From Pseudomonas alcaligenes (lineage in GTDB: Bacteria > Pseudomonadota > Gammaproteobacteria > Pseudomonadales > Pseudomonadaceae), in the NCBI RefSeq assembly GCF_041729615.1, contig NZ_CP154874.1:3455501-3519500 (forward strand): 64,000 bases of DNA, in the 5' to 3' direction. How positions within the stretch are numbered: the stretch's first letter is position 1; every line of letters starts with the position of its first letter. Position numbers and translations under genes: made by a program. Of this stretch, positions 1 to 8,089 are shown in pieces. The notes beneath the pieces are model-generated. The model was not told the DNA's origin. It made no database searches and worked only from the letters and a program-made list of their open reading frames with translations.

Positions 1-53
1 GCGGTGGCGCCATGGCGGCTGTAATACAGCACCAGGATATAGGGCGTGCTCAT
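1..53 (-). CDS. wrbA: WrbA-like NAD(P)H:quinone oxidoreductase, N-terminal fragment
   Basis: Only the first 17 codons lie in the window; the gene runs off the left edge. The ATG at 53 overlaps the TGA of arsC (ATGA), so the two genes are translationally coupled. The visible start (MSTPYILVLYYSRHGAT) has the first beta strand and phosphate-binding loop of a flavodoxin fold. That start and the position after arsC match WrbA of Pseudomonas. WrbA binds FMN and reduces quinones by two electrons. The identification rests on 17 residues plus synteny. Confidence 0.7.
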   Translation of the reverse strand, partial: MSTPYILVLYYSRHGAT

Positions 54-403
54 GCCAGCAGCTCCAGGATCTTCTCCGGTGGCCGACCGATCACGGCGCG
101 CTCGCCGGCGACCAGGATGGGGCGCTCGATCAGCTTGGGATGGGCGACCATGGCGGCGATCAGCTGCTCGTCGCTGAGGCCGGTGTCGGCCAGGTTGAGC
201 GCTTTGTACTCGTCCTCGCCGGTGCGCAGCAGGGCACGCGGGGCGATGCCGAGCTTGTCCAGCAGGGCGCGCAGTTGATCGGCGCTGGGCGGGGTATCCA
301 GGTAGCGCACGACGGTCAGCGCCAGGCCGCGGGCTTCGAGCAGCTCCAGCGCGCCGCGGGACTTGGAACAGCGCGGATTGTGGTAGAGGGTCAGATCGGT
401 CAT
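50..403 (-). CDS. arsC: Arsenate reductase ArsC, glutaredoxin-coupled family
   Basis: This 117-residue protein is full length for the ArsC/YfgD thioredoxin-fold family. The catalytic cysteine is C12 in NPRCSKSR. R60, R94 (in ERPI) and R107 fall at the same positions as the arginines that bind the oxyanion in plasmid R773 ArsC. It should reduce arsenate to arsenite in the cytoplasm using glutathione and glutaredoxin. No ars operon (arsR, arsB) is nearby; the partner is the wrbA-like gene it overlaps. Housekeeping copies like this one may do little arsenic detoxification in vivo. Confidence 0.9.
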   Translation of the reverse strand: MTDLTLYHNPRCSKSRGALELLEARGLALTVVRYLDTPPSADQLRALLDKLGIAPRALLRTGEDEYKALNLADTGLSDEQLIAAMVAHPKLIERPILVAGERAVIGRPPEKILELLA

Positions 404-474
404 GGCGGGTGCCCATCGGCGAATGAGGGCGCTATTCTAGCCGCGTCGAGCACGAAACGGGCTAAGGAGAGGGC

Positions 475-1692
475 ATGCGTCAGCGGCTGGATGATCTGGT
501 GGAGTTCTGGCGTTTCCTGCTGCAGCGTTTCCTCGCCGATCGCGCCATCAACAGTGCCGCGGCACTGACCTACACCACGCTGTTCGCCGTGGTGCCGATG
601 ATGACCGTGACCTTTGCCATGCTCTCGGCCATCCCGGCCTTCCAGGACACCGGCGAGCAGATCCAGAACTTCATCTTTCGCAACTTCGTGCCATCCTCGG
701 GCGAGACGGTGCAACAGTACCTGCGCGATTTCACGGCTCAGGCCCGGCAGCTGACCTGGGTCGGCGTGGCGCTGCTGGCGGTGACCGCCTTCTTCATGCT
801 GGTGACCATCGAGAAGACCTTCAATGCCATCTGGCGCGTGCGCCAGCCACGCCGGGGCATTTCCAGCTTCCTGCTGTACTGGGCGATCCTCAGCCTGGGG
901 CCGCTGCTGCTCGGCGCCGGATTCGCCGTGACCACCTATGTCGCCTCGCTGTCGCTGCTGTCCGGCCCGGATGCGCTGATCGGCGCCAAGACCCTGCTGG
1001 CCTTCGCTCCGTTGCTGTTCAGTACGGCGGCCTTCACCCTGATCTACTCGGCGGTGCCCAACGCCCGGGTGCCGCTGCGCCACGCGCTGCTGGGCGGTGC
1101 CTTCGTCGCCCTGCTGGTCGAGGTGGCCAAGGCGCTGTTCGGCCTGTTCGTCAGCCTGTTCCCCGGCTACCAGCTGATCTACGGGGCCTTCGCCACGGTG
1201 CCGTTGTTCCTGCTTTGGGTCTACCTGTCCTGGCTGATCGTGTTGTTCGGTGCCGAGCTGGTGTGCAACCTGTCCTCGTCGCGCACCTGGCGCCGCCGCG
1301 CGCTGCCGCGTCTGCTGGTGCTGCTCGGCGTACTGCGGGTGTTCCACGACAGCCAGCAGCGTGGCCTGGCGGTGCGGCACGCCGATGTGCAGCGCGAGGG
1401 CTGGCTGTTGCCGGAGGATGAGTGGGAGGAGATTGTCGACTTTCTCGAGCGCGAGCAGCTGGTCTGCCGTGCCAGTGGAGGCGGCTGGGTGCTTTGCCGC
1501 GATCTGGAACACTACAGCCTGCATCGCCTGCTCGGTCAGAGTCCCTGGCCGTTGCCGCGGCCGGCGCAACTGCCCGAGCGGCTCGACGAGGTCTGGTACC
1601 CGGCCTTGCACAACGCCCTGGAGATGCTGCACGAGGAACAGGCGGCGCTGTTCGGCGGCAGCCTGGCGCAGTGGCTGCGGGCCAGGGAGTGA
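475..1692 (+). CDS. YihY/BrkB family inner-membrane protein
   Basis: This 405-residue integral membrane protein has about six transmembrane segments in residues 30-265 (for example around 95-115, 140-165, 180-200 and 210-260). A charged cytosolic tail of about 140 residues follows. The early motif [17 protein letters not shown] is typical of the YihY/BrkB (UPF0761) family. The family was once annotated as ribonuclease BN, which is now regarded as wrong; its transport or envelope role is unsettled. The start has a good Shine-Dalgarno (AAGGAGAG), and a TATTCT-like -10 lies at 433-438 in the gap shared with the divergent arsC. Confidence 0.88.
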   Translation: MRQRLDDLVEFWRFLLQRFLADRAINSAAALTYTTLFAVVPMMTVTFAMLSAIPAFQDTGEQIQNFIFRNFVPSSGETVQQYLRDFTAQARQLTWVGVALLAVTAFFMLVTIEKTFNAIWRVRQPRRGISSFLLYWAILSLGPLLLGAGFAVTTYVASLSLLSGPDALIGAKTLLAFAPLLFSTAAFTLIYSAVPNARVPLRHALLGGAFVALLVEVAKALFGLFVSLFPGYQLIYGAFATVPLFLLWVYLSWLIVLFGAELVCNLSSSRTWRRRALPRLLVLLGVLRVFHDSQQRGLAVRHADVQREGWLLPEDEWEEIVDFLEREQLVCRASGGGWVLCRDLEHYSLHRLLGQSPWPLPRPAQLPERLDEVWYPALHNALEMLHEEQAALFGGSLAQWLRARE

Positions 1693-1732
1693 GGGCTTGC
1701 CAAGGGTGACGAAAAAAGTCAGTTTAGGGCGA

Positions 1733-1864
1733 GGTGCAGCCGGCTCCACGGGGCTGCAAGGGCGCTGAAGCGCCGCAATACCGGCCAGGGATGGCTGGCA
1801 CGCTTCTGGCAACTACCCAGCCATGTGCTGGCAGACGGCCAGCAGCCTGAATGACTCAGGGATG
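1733..1864 (+). promoter_or_regulatory. Structured leader with two RsmA/CsrA-type sites
   Basis: Five short perfect hairpins follow one another: arms 1736-1741/1752-1757, 1761-1766/1769-1774, 1784-1788/1795-1799, 1826-1832/1838-1844 and 1846-1850/1856-1860. The octamer CAGGGATG, an exact match to the CANGGAYG consensus of CsrA/RsmA, occurs at 1786-1793 and again at 1857-1864. In hairpin 3 the GGA lies in a six-base loop, the classic presentation. The second copy overlaps the ribosome-binding site of the following small gene, and hairpin 5 partly closes it. Post-transcriptional control by RsmA is an inference from this layout. Confidence 0.45.
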
Positions 1865-1872
1865 TCGTGTGG

Positions 1873-2064
1873 ATGAGCAGTAGCAAGAACAAAGTGGTGC
1901 CCCTGCAGCCGCGGGATTCCGAGGATGCACTGGAGCGCCTGAACCGCATCACCGGCCTGCGTTTCGCCCGTTGGCCCGAGTCGCTGGCGGCCCTGGCGCG
2001 CCAGGCGGCCGAGGAGAGCGAGCCGCCCAAGCCCAGCTCCGTGGTGCGTTTCGGGGTTTTCTGA
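1873..2064 (+). CDS. Small conserved-looking protein of unknown function (63 aa)
   Basis: I do not recognise a characterised family. The 63-residue product is hydrophilic, has no membrane segment or signal peptide, and ends in a Pro/Ser-rich tail. The ATG at 1873 lies 10 bases after AGGGA (1858-1862). A GTG at 1867 in the same frame would add two residues but sits only 4 bases after that site. Coding looks real: GC-rich third positions, a plausible ribosome site, and convergent terminators downstream. The leader with two RsmA-like sites suggests translational control. Confidence 0.6.
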   Translation: MSSSKNKVVPLQPRDSEDALERLNRITGLRFARWPESLAALARQAAEESEPPKPSSVVRFGVF

Positions 2065-2075
2065 GGCCCCAAAGC

Positions 2076-2098
2076 AAAACCCCCGCCGAAGCGGGGGT
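2076..2098 (-). terminator. Rho-independent terminator of the 2117-2509 gene
   Basis: A 7-bp GC stem (2080-2086 with 2091-2097) has a four-base loop and is followed on the minus strand by TTTTGCTTTG. It ends the leftward transcript of the hypothetical gene. The small rightward gene ends only 15 bases away. Confidence 0.75.
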
Positions 2099-2116
2099 GG
2101 GCAACCTGCGGCGGGT

Positions 2117-2509
2117 TCAGGCCAGCGCCTGGCGATTCGCGCTTTCCTGCAGTTCCACGGCCTGCACGAACAATTCCTCGACTATCAGGGTCTGTGCCGG
2201 TACGGCCGAGCGCAGGCGGACCTGCATGTCCTCGATCTTGCTCTTCATCGGCAGGCGGGCGATGCCGGAGAGCATCACCTTGTGGTGAGCGTTGACCTTG
2301 CCATGATCCACCGCCACTTCGCGCACCTGGCTGCCATCGCGGTAACGCACCATCAACGATACCGGCAGATTGGCCAGCCCCGGCAGATGCAGCCAGACCG
2401 CCACGTTGTATTCCCCGACCCGCCCCTCGTAGGGGGCCACGCTGGAACGTGCGCTGTTGACGATGCTGGCGGGAACGGGGCCGATCAGCCTGTCATTGGC
2501 TTGGGTCAT
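2117..2509 (-). CDS. Conserved hypothetical protein (130 aa)
   Basis: This 130-residue soluble protein has no signal peptide or membrane segment. The middle (about 35-105) alternates hydrophobic and charged residues as in a small beta-rich domain; the C-terminus is helical. I recognise no catalytic motif. Codon use matches the neighbouring core genes and the gene has its own terminator. It lies between brkB and the PilZ gene on the same strand as the latter, but 124 bases separate them, so an operon is uncertain. The function is unknown. Confidence 0.7.
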   Translation of the reverse strand: MTQANDRLIGPVPASIVNSARSSVAPYEGRVGEYNVAVWLHLPGLANLPVSLMVRYRDGSQVREVAVDHGKVNAHHKVMLSGIARLPMKSKIEDMQVRLRSAVPAQTLIVEELFVQAVELQESANRQALA

Positions 2510-2633
2510 GGGGGTAACTCCGGCAGAACTCGTTGGTATAGGTATGCGCCGATTATAGGCAGGGGCATGGTGCTGAAACTGTGCGCTGTGGCCCCGCCGG
2601 CTGAGACTTCCGTCGCAGAACCTGCCCCTTGGG

Positions 2634-4043
2634 TCAGGCCAGGCGCAGTGGGTGGCGCACCACCGTGGGCGTGCTCAGGTTGGCGGCCGGCAGGGGCAGC
2701 ATGGCCTGGTTGTTGACGTTGGCCAGTTGCAGCCAGAGGTTTTCGCCTTCGCCGAACTGGCCGCAGGGCAGCCACAGGCCGTGGTGCCAGCCGGCACCGG
2801 GTTCGGGCGTGCTCTGCAGGACGCCCGGGTGGGTCTGCGCGCTGGGCGCGCGGCGCAACCACACGGCCCGTGGTAACCCCTTGAGGTAGCGCAGGCCCAG
2901 GTGCAGGCCTTGCTGGTTGAGATGGCGCCAGCGCACCAGGGCCAGGGTCGGGGTGCCGCTGTGCGGCAAGACCAGGATCAGCTGGCCCACCGGCAGCTGC
3001 GGGCCGAGGTCGGCATGGCAGAGCAGGCGAGCGCCTCCGGGGCTGGCATCGAGCATCTGCGCCGCGCAACTGGGCGGGCGCTTTTCCAGCAGCTGGGCAT
3101 GGATGGCCGGCAGGCCGATCACCAGGCTGCAGTCGGCGCTGAAGTCGGCCCGCGGGTGACGCCTCTGCTGACGCCCCTGCCAGTGCGGGCGCACCCGCTC
3201 CAGCAGTTCCCTTTCCTGTGCGCTCTGCAGCGGCGCGGGCTCGTGCAGGGCGACCAGCAGGGCGCCGAGCTCCAGGCGTCGCAGGTAGTCGGCCGAGCCC
3301 TTGACCTGGCCGTCATAGGGCAGGCAGGGCAGGGCCTGGCTGAGGTCGATCAGCGGTGCCTCGCTGTCCTCGTCGTCATCCCAGGGCAGCAGACGCGCCA
3401 GGCCGGACAGCGGGGTCAGGGCGGCGAACAGGGTCACGCACTCGCCTTCGGCCAGGTGGAATGGATTGCTCAGAGCCAGGAGCAGCATCTGCTGGTAGAG
3501 GCCGCGCAGCGAGCCGGCGGGGGCCGGCTGGAAAGGTGCGGCGACCGGCTCGTCCAGGCAATGCTGGTGCTCACCCAGCCAGTACAGCAGGTGGCTGTCG
3601 CTCCACAACGAGGCCGGTGGTTCCTGGTACAGCTGGTAGTGACGCAGCAGGCTCTGGGCGAGGAAGTGCTCGGCCATGTACAGGCACCAAGCCAGGTGCG
3701 GGCGCGAGGGCTGGCGTCCCTGCAGGATCTGCAGCAGCAGGCGCTTGAAGCCGGCGGCCAGCTCGTCGCAGAGATGCACGAACAGGGGCGAGGGGGCCGC
3801 ACCCTGGCCCAGCGGGGCGCAGTAGTGGCGGTATTCCTCGCTGAGGCTTTGCAGGGCGCGCTGTCTTTCCAGTAAGGTCATGGCGCTGCGGTTGAGGCGC
3901 AGCAACAGGGCCAGGACCTGTTGCAGGCCGTCCTCGTAGACCTGCCGGCGGGCATCGGCGAGTCGTTCGTTGAGGTCGGCGAGCGGAGTGGCGTCCTCCT
4001 CGAGGATATCCGGCACTTCGAGGCGCAGGGCGTCCAGCGTCAT
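2634..4043 (-). CDS. PilZ-domain protein (putative c-di-GMP receptor)
   Basis: This 469-residue protein has an alpha-helical N-terminal part (about 1-280) without obvious motifs and a PilZ domain near 285-390. The two PilZ c-di-GMP motifs are visible: RRHPR (RxxxR) and DASPGG (DxSxxG), about 60 residues apart. It should therefore bind cyclic di-GMP in the cytoplasm; the output is unknown. I start it at the ATG at 4043. The same frame stays open to 4523, but that extension would overlap the oppositely coded thioredoxin lipoprotein and is not credible. It diverges from that gene across only 30 bases. Confidence 0.8.
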   Translation of the reverse strand: MTLDALRLEVPDILEEDATPLADLNERLADARRQVYEDGLQQVLALLLRLNRSAMTLLERQRALQSLSEEYRHYCAPLGQGAAPSPLFVHLCDELAAGFKRLLLQILQGRQPSRPHLAWCLYMAEHFLAQSLLRHYQLYQEPPASLWSDSHLLYWLGEHQHCLDEPVAAPFQPAPAGSLRGLYQQMLLLALSNPFHLAEGECVTLFAALTPLSGLARLLPWDDDEDSEAPLIDLSQALPCLPYDGQVKGSADYLRRLELGALLVALHEPAPLQSAQERELLERVRPHWQGRQQRRHPRADFSADCSLVIGLPAIHAQLLEKRPPSCAAQMLDASPGGARLLCHADLGPQLPVGQLILVLPHSGTPTLALVRWRHLNQQGLHLGLRYLKGLPRAVWLRRAPSAQTHPGVLQSTPEPGAGWHHGLWLPCGQFGEGENLWLQLANVNNQAMLPLPAANLSTPTVVRHPLRLA

Positions 4044-4073
4044 ATCAACCCCGTATGCACGAGGAACGATTGC

Positions 4074-4541
4074 ATGGGAAGGCCACTCCAGATGGTGATT
4101 GGTGTCATTGCCGGGCTTCTTCTGGCCGGTTGCGCCGAGGACTGGGGCGTCGATCAGCATGGACGAAAGGTAGCGGCTGAGCAGCTCGAAGGCCAGTGGT
4201 TGGTGATCAATTACTGGGCCGAGTGGTGCAAGCCGTGCCGCACCGAGATCCCCGAGCTGAATCGGCTTGCTGTGGCGCTGGAGGGCCAGGGGGCGCGGGT
4301 GCTCGGGGTCAACTTCGATGCCCTGCAGGGCGAGGCGCTGAGCAAGGCTGCCGAGGCCTTCGCTATTCGCTTCACCGTGCTGGCGCAGGATCCCGCCGCG
4401 CGTCTGCAGCTGCCGCGCAACGACGTGTTGCCGGTCACCTACATCATCGATGCCGACGGTAAGCTGCGCGAGCGCCTGGTCGGCGAACAGACCGCTGCCG
4501 GCCTGCAGGCACGGCTGGCTCATTGGCAGGCTCGGGAGTAA
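4074..4541 (+). CDS. Thioredoxin-like lipoprotein, TlpA/ResA type
   Basis: This 155-residue protein has a lipoprotein signal (LLLAGC, lipidated Cys at 20) followed by a thioredoxin fold. The redox motif WCKPC is at residues 51-55, and a cis-proline motif (LPVTYIID) lies later. It is likely an envelope-anchored periplasmic thiol-disulfide oxidoreductase of the TlpA group. The ATG at 4074 has GAGGA 8 bases upstream. Its stop overlaps the start of acyP (TAATG), so the two are cotranslated. Confidence 0.88.
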   Translation: MGRPLQMVIGVIAGLLLAGCAEDWGVDQHGRKVAAEQLEGQWLVINYWAEWCKPCRTEIPELNRLAVALEGQGARVLGVNFDALQGEALSKAAEAFAIRFTVLAQDPAARLQLPRNDVLPVTYIIDADGKLRERLVGEQTAAGLQARLAHWQARE

Positions 4542-4819
4542 TGGCTATGCGCATCTGTATGCACGGTTTCGTCACTGGCAGGGTGCAGGGCGTGAGTTTT
4601 CGCCAGTGCACCGCGGAGCAGGCCGAACGCCTCGACCTGGATGGCTGGGTACGCAACCTGAATGATGGGCGGGTCGAGGTACTGATTGAGGGCGCGCAGA
4701 GCGCGGTGCAGGAGCTGGCCGCCTGGCTGGAGCAAGGTCCCGAGCGCGCGCAGGTCGATCGGGTGGAGCTGGAGGAACAGCCGGTGCAGGGCGTCACCGG
4801 CTTCGTCGTGCGTCGCTGA
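4541..4819 (+). CDS. acyP: Acylphosphatase
   Basis: This 92-residue protein is the standard size for acylphosphatase. It has the family signature GRVQGVSFR with catalytic R21 binding the phosphate, and the catalytic asparagine N39 in GWVRNLNDG. It hydrolyses carboxyl-phosphate bonds such as those of acetyl- or carbamoyl-phosphate in the cytoplasm. The start overlaps the thioredoxin stop; an upstream TTG in frame at 4523 is not needed. It ends immediately before the convergent lipoprotein gene at 4820. Confidence 0.93.
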   Translation: MAMRICMHGFVTGRVQGVSFRQCTAEQAERLDLDGWVRNLNDGRVEVLIEGAQSAVQELAAWLEQGPERAQVDRVELEEQPVQGVTGFVVRR

Positions 4820-5770
4820 TCAATCCTCGCCGGGATCGGCTGCCAGGCGTCCGGCGTCCTTGAGCAGGGCCTCGAGGAACTCGGCCTGCAGCTCCGGATC
4901 GTTGCGGGTCAGTTCGATCAGGCTCTGTTCCAGCTCGCTGGCCTCTTCCTCCAGGCCCAGGTCGGACAGGCGCTTGACCCGGTGTACCCACTGGCCGACC
5001 TCGTCATCCTCGAGGTCGTCGTAGATCAGGGCATGGGCCTCGCGCAGCTTGCCGCGCAGGTCGCGGCTGACCAGCAGGGTGGCTTCGGTGCGCGTACCGT
5101 CCTGCGGATCTTCCACGCTCAGCAGCAGGGTGCCGATATGGCTGGCGTCGTGCTCGGCGAAAGGTCCGTCGAGCAGGTTCAGGCGCAGCACGCCGGACCT
5201 GTCGGTGGTCAGCTCGAAGCTGTCCTTGCCGGCCTTGACCTGTACCGGGCGCTCGGCCCAGGGCAGGCTGGAGTAATCCATGCGCTTGTCGCGCTGCAGC
5301 TCCTCGATGGCGGCCAGGTTCTGCTCGGCGCGGCCGTTGGATTCGACGTTCATCGCCGGGTTCATGCCGGCGAAGCCGTAGCTGATCCAGTCCTTGGTCA
5401 CGCTGTCCGGCAGGCGGCCGAGCATCACCACGTTGAGCGCGTTGGCACCGATGCCGGCGACCACCGCCACCGCGCCTAGTGGCACCTCGTAGAGTTCGCG
5501 CCAGGGCTGGTAGGGGGTGTAGCGGTCGTAGCGGCGAGTGACCTCGAACTCGGTGACCTCGAAGGTCTTCTGTTCATGCACGCGCACGCGGCGCTGCGGC
5601 AGTTCCAGTACGCGCGGCTCGCCCACGTCGATCTGCAGGCTGTGATCGAGCAGGCGACGCTCGAAGCGTTCCTCGTGCTCGCTGCGCTGTGGCAGCTGGT
5701 TGGCGCAGCCGCCGAGGAAGAGGGCGCCGCACAGGGCGGCGCCGATACGGAGGGTGTTTCGCTGGAACAT
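4820..5770 (-). CDS. Putative lipoprotein of unknown function (316 aa)
   Basis: This 316-residue protein starts with a type II signal peptide (ALFLGGC, lipidated Cys at 22) and should be anchored in the envelope. There is one hydrophobic stretch near residues 98-120 (VPLGAVAVVAGIGANALNVVML). The C-terminal 80 residues are acidic and helical. I recognise no enzyme motif. It lies 23 bases downstream of proS on the same strand, so it is probably cotranscribed; the same arrangement occurs, from memory, in other Pseudomonas. Confidence 0.75.
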   Translation of the reverse strand: MFQRNTLRIGAALCGALFLGGCANQLPQRSEHEERFERRLLDHSLQIDVGEPRVLELPQRRVRVHEQKTFEVTEFEVTRRYDRYTPYQPWRELYEVPLGAVAVVAGIGANALNVVMLGRLPDSVTKDWISYGFAGMNPAMNVESNGRAEQNLAAIEELQRDKRMDYSSLPWAERPVQVKAGKDSFELTTDRSGVLRLNLLDGPFAEHDASHIGTLLLSVEDPQDGTRTEATLLVSRDLRGKLREAHALIYDDLEDDEVGQWVHRVKRLSDLGLEEEASELEQSLIELTRNDPELQAEFLEALLKDAGRLAADPGED

Positions 5771-5793
5771 GCGGGCTTCTTGGTCGGTCGGAC

Positions 5794-7509
5794 TCAGCGG
5801 GCGATGCGGTTGGCGAGGAACGACAGGATCTCGGCGGCCGGCATCTGCTGGCTCTCGCTGTCGCGGCGGTGCTTGTATTCGAGGTTGCCCTCGGCCAGGC
5901 CGCGCTCGCTGACCACGATGCGGTGCGGGATGCCGATCAGCTCCATGTCGGCGAACTTCACCCCGGGGCTGGTCTTCTTGTCGCGATCGTCCAGCAGCAC
6001 CTCGTAGCCGGCGGCGGTCAGCTCGGCGTAGAGATTGTCGGTGGCGGCGCGCACGGCTTCGTTCTCGTACTTCATCGGCACCAGGGCGATCTGGAAGGGC
6101 GCCAGGGCGTCGGTCCAGAGGATGCCGCGCTCGTCCCAGTTCTGCTCGATGGCCGCGGCCACCACGCGCGATACGCCGATGCCATAGCAGCCCATGGTCA
6201 GGGTGATCGGCTTGCCGCTCTCGCCCAGGACCTTGCAGCCCATGGCCTCGCTGTACTTGGTGCCGAGCTGGAAGATATGGCCGACTTCGATGCCGCGCTT
6301 GATCACCAGGGTGCCCTTGCCGTCCGGGCTGGGGTCGCCTTCGACCACGTTGCGCAGGTCGGCGACGGCCGGCAGCGGCAGGTCGCGCTCCCAGTTGAGG
6401 CCGAAGTAGTGCTTGCCGTCGAGGTTGGCACCGGCGCCGAAGTCGCTCATCAGGGCCACCGAGCGGTCGATCACGCAGGGGATCGGCAGGTTCAGCGGGC
6501 CCAGCGAGCCGGGGCCGGCGCCGATGGCGGCGCGGATCTCGGCTTCGGAGGCGAACACCAGGGGGCTGGCGACCAGCTCGTGGTTGGCGGCCTTGATCTC
6601 GTTCAGCTCGTGGTCGCCGCGCACGATCAGGGCGACCAGCTTGCCTTCCTCGGCTGCATGCACCACCAGGGTCTTGACGGTCTTCTCGATGGCCAGGCCG
6701 AACTGGGCCACCAGGTCGTCGATGGTCTTGGCCTCGGGGGTGTCGACCAGGCGCAGCTCCTCGGTGGCCGCGCCGCGTTCTTTCTCGCGCGGGATGGCCT
6801 CGGCCTTCTCGATGTTGGCGGCGTAGTCGGAGCTGTCGCTGAAGGCGATATCGTCTTCGCCGGACTCGGCCAGCACGTGGAACTCGTGGGAGCCGGTGCC
6901 GCCGATGGAGCCGGTGTCGGCCTGCACCGGGCGGAAGTTCAGGCCCAGGCGGGTGAACACATTGCAGTAGGCCTGGTGCATGCGGTCATAGGTTTCCTGC
7001 AGCGAGGCCTGGTCCAGGTGGAAGGAGTAAGCGTCCTTCATGATGAACTCGCGGCCACGCATGAGGCCGAAGCGCGGGCGGATCTCGTCGCGGAACTTGG
7101 TCTGGATCTGGTACAGGTTGATCGGCAACTGCTTGTAGCTGTTCAGTTCGTTGCGCGCCAGATCGGTGATCACTTCCTCATGGGTCGGGCCCAGGCAGAA
7201 ATCGCGATCGTGACGATCCTTGATGCGCAGCAGCTCGGGGCCGTACTGCTCCCAGCGGCCGGACTCCTGCCACAGCTCGGCCGGCTGCACGGCCGGCATC
7301 AGTACCTCGAGGGCGCCGGCGGCATTCATCTCTTCGCGCACTATGGCTTCGGCCTTGCGCAGCACGCGCAGCCCCATCGGCATCCAGGTGTACATGCCGG
7401 AGGCCAGCTTGCGGATCAGGCCGGCACGCAGCATCAGCTGGTGGCTGATCACCACGGCGTCGGAGGGGGTTTCCTTGAGGGTCGAGAGCAGGTACTGACT
7501 GGTACGCAT
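5794..7509 (-). CDS. proS: Prolyl-tRNA synthetase
   Basis: This 571-residue protein has the length of bacterial ProRS with the editing (INS/YbaK-like) insertion. Class II motifs are visible: motif 2 around [26 protein letters not shown] (residues about 136-161), motif 3 in [11 protein letters not shown], and a C-terminal anticodon-binding domain. It charges tRNA-Pro in the cytoplasm. The residues between about 225 and 400 form the editing domain that clears Ala-tRNA-Pro. A long open frame on the opposite strand is only its shadow. Confidence 0.97.
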   Translation of the reverse strand: MRTSQYLLSTLKETPSDAVVISHQLMLRAGLIRKLASGMYTWMPMGLRVLRKAEAIVREEMNAAGALEVLMPAVQPAELWQESGRWEQYGPELLRIKDRHDRDFCLGPTHEEVITDLARNELNSYKQLPINLYQIQTKFRDEIRPRFGLMRGREFIMKDAYSFHLDQASLQETYDRMHQAYCNVFTRLGLNFRPVQADTGSIGGTGSHEFHVLAESGEDDIAFSDSSDYAANIEKAEAIPREKERGAATEELRLVDTPEAKTIDDLVAQFGLAIEKTVKTLVVHAAEEGKLVALIVRGDHELNEIKAANHELVASPLVFASEAEIRAAIGAGPGSLGPLNLPIPCVIDRSVALMSDFGAGANLDGKHYFGLNWERDLPLPAVADLRNVVEGDPSPDGKGTLVIKRGIEVGHIFQLGTKYSEAMGCKVLGESGKPITLTMGCYGIGVSRVVAAAIEQNWDERGILWTDALAPFQIALVPMKYENEAVRAATDNLYAELTAAGYEVLLDDRDKKTSPGVKFADMELIGIPHRIVVSERGLAEGNLEYKHRRDSESQQMPAAEILSFLANRIAR

Positions 7510-7601
7510 GTTTGGCCGTTATGTCGGTTGCGGGGGCAAATAATGACTCGGCATTGTACGGTGCCAGCCATGTGGCGTACAGGATGGAGCGGGAGTCGAA
7601 G

Positions 7602-8018
7602 ATGGCGGAGCTGACGGCGGGCCAGGTGCAGGCCCTGATCCGGGCGGGGGTGCCGATGGCCGAGGATATCGATCTGCGGATCGACCGCCTGGAGGCTGAT
7701 CTGGCGGTGGCGCGGGTACCTTTCCACGGCAAGCTGGTGCGGCCGGGGGGCACCCTGTCGGGGCCGACCATCATGTCACTGGCCGATGCGGCCATGTACG
7801 CGGTGGTGCTCGGGCGTCTGGGGCGGGTGGAGATGGCGGTGACCGCCAACCTGAACATCAACTTCCTGGCCAGGCCCAAGCCGTTGGACCTGATCGCCGA
7901 GGCGCGCATCCTGCGCTTGTCCAGGCGCCAGGCGGTGTGTGAGGTGCAGCTTTACTCGCAGGGTGAGGAGGGCGAACTGGTAGCCCATGTTACCGGCACC
8001 TATGCCTTGCCACTGTAA
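7602..8018 (+). CDS. PaaI-family hotdog-fold thioesterase
   Basis: This 138-residue protein has the hotdog pattern: a helix containing GGTLSGPTIMSLADAAMYAVV (about 52-72) wrapped by beta strands, with TANLNINFLARP typical of PaaI/YigI-like acyl-CoA thioesterases. The substrate cannot be read from the sequence. I use the ATG at 7602 because GGGAG lies 6 bases upstream; in-frame starts at 7512 and 7584 lack a good ribosome site. It diverges from proS and ends at a bidirectional terminator shared with the porin. Confidence 0.8.
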   Translation: MAELTAGQVQALIRAGVPMAEDIDLRIDRLEADLAVARVPFHGKLVRPGGTLSGPTIMSLADAAMYAVVLGRLGRVEMAVTANLNINFLARPKPLDLIAEARILRLSRRQAVCEVQLYSQGEEGELVAHVTGTYALPL

Positions 8019-8035
8019 AGGGTGAGCGGACAAAA

Positions 8036-8063
8036 AAAGAACCCGGCCTAGGCCGGGTTCTTT
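8036..8063. terminator. Bidirectional terminator between thioesterase and porin
   Basis: A perfect 13-bp stem (8036-8048 with 8051-8063) has a two-base loop. The A-run before it and the T-run after it allow termination in both directions. Confidence 0.9.
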
Positions 8064-8089
8064 ATGCACAGATTGCGGTAGCGCAGGAC

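Noticed and set aside
400..1812. 470-codon open frame opposite the BrkB gene
   Set aside because: Gln/His/Arg-rich antisense translation of a real membrane-protein gene.
4044..4523. N-terminal extension of the PilZ gene
   Set aside because: Would cover the divergent thioredoxin lipoprotein gene, which has a clear start, signal peptide and active site.
5689..7614. 641-codon open frame on the plus strand opposite proS
   Set aside because: Low-complexity, Gly/Ala/His-rich shadow of a GC-rich gene; proS on the other strand is unambiguous.
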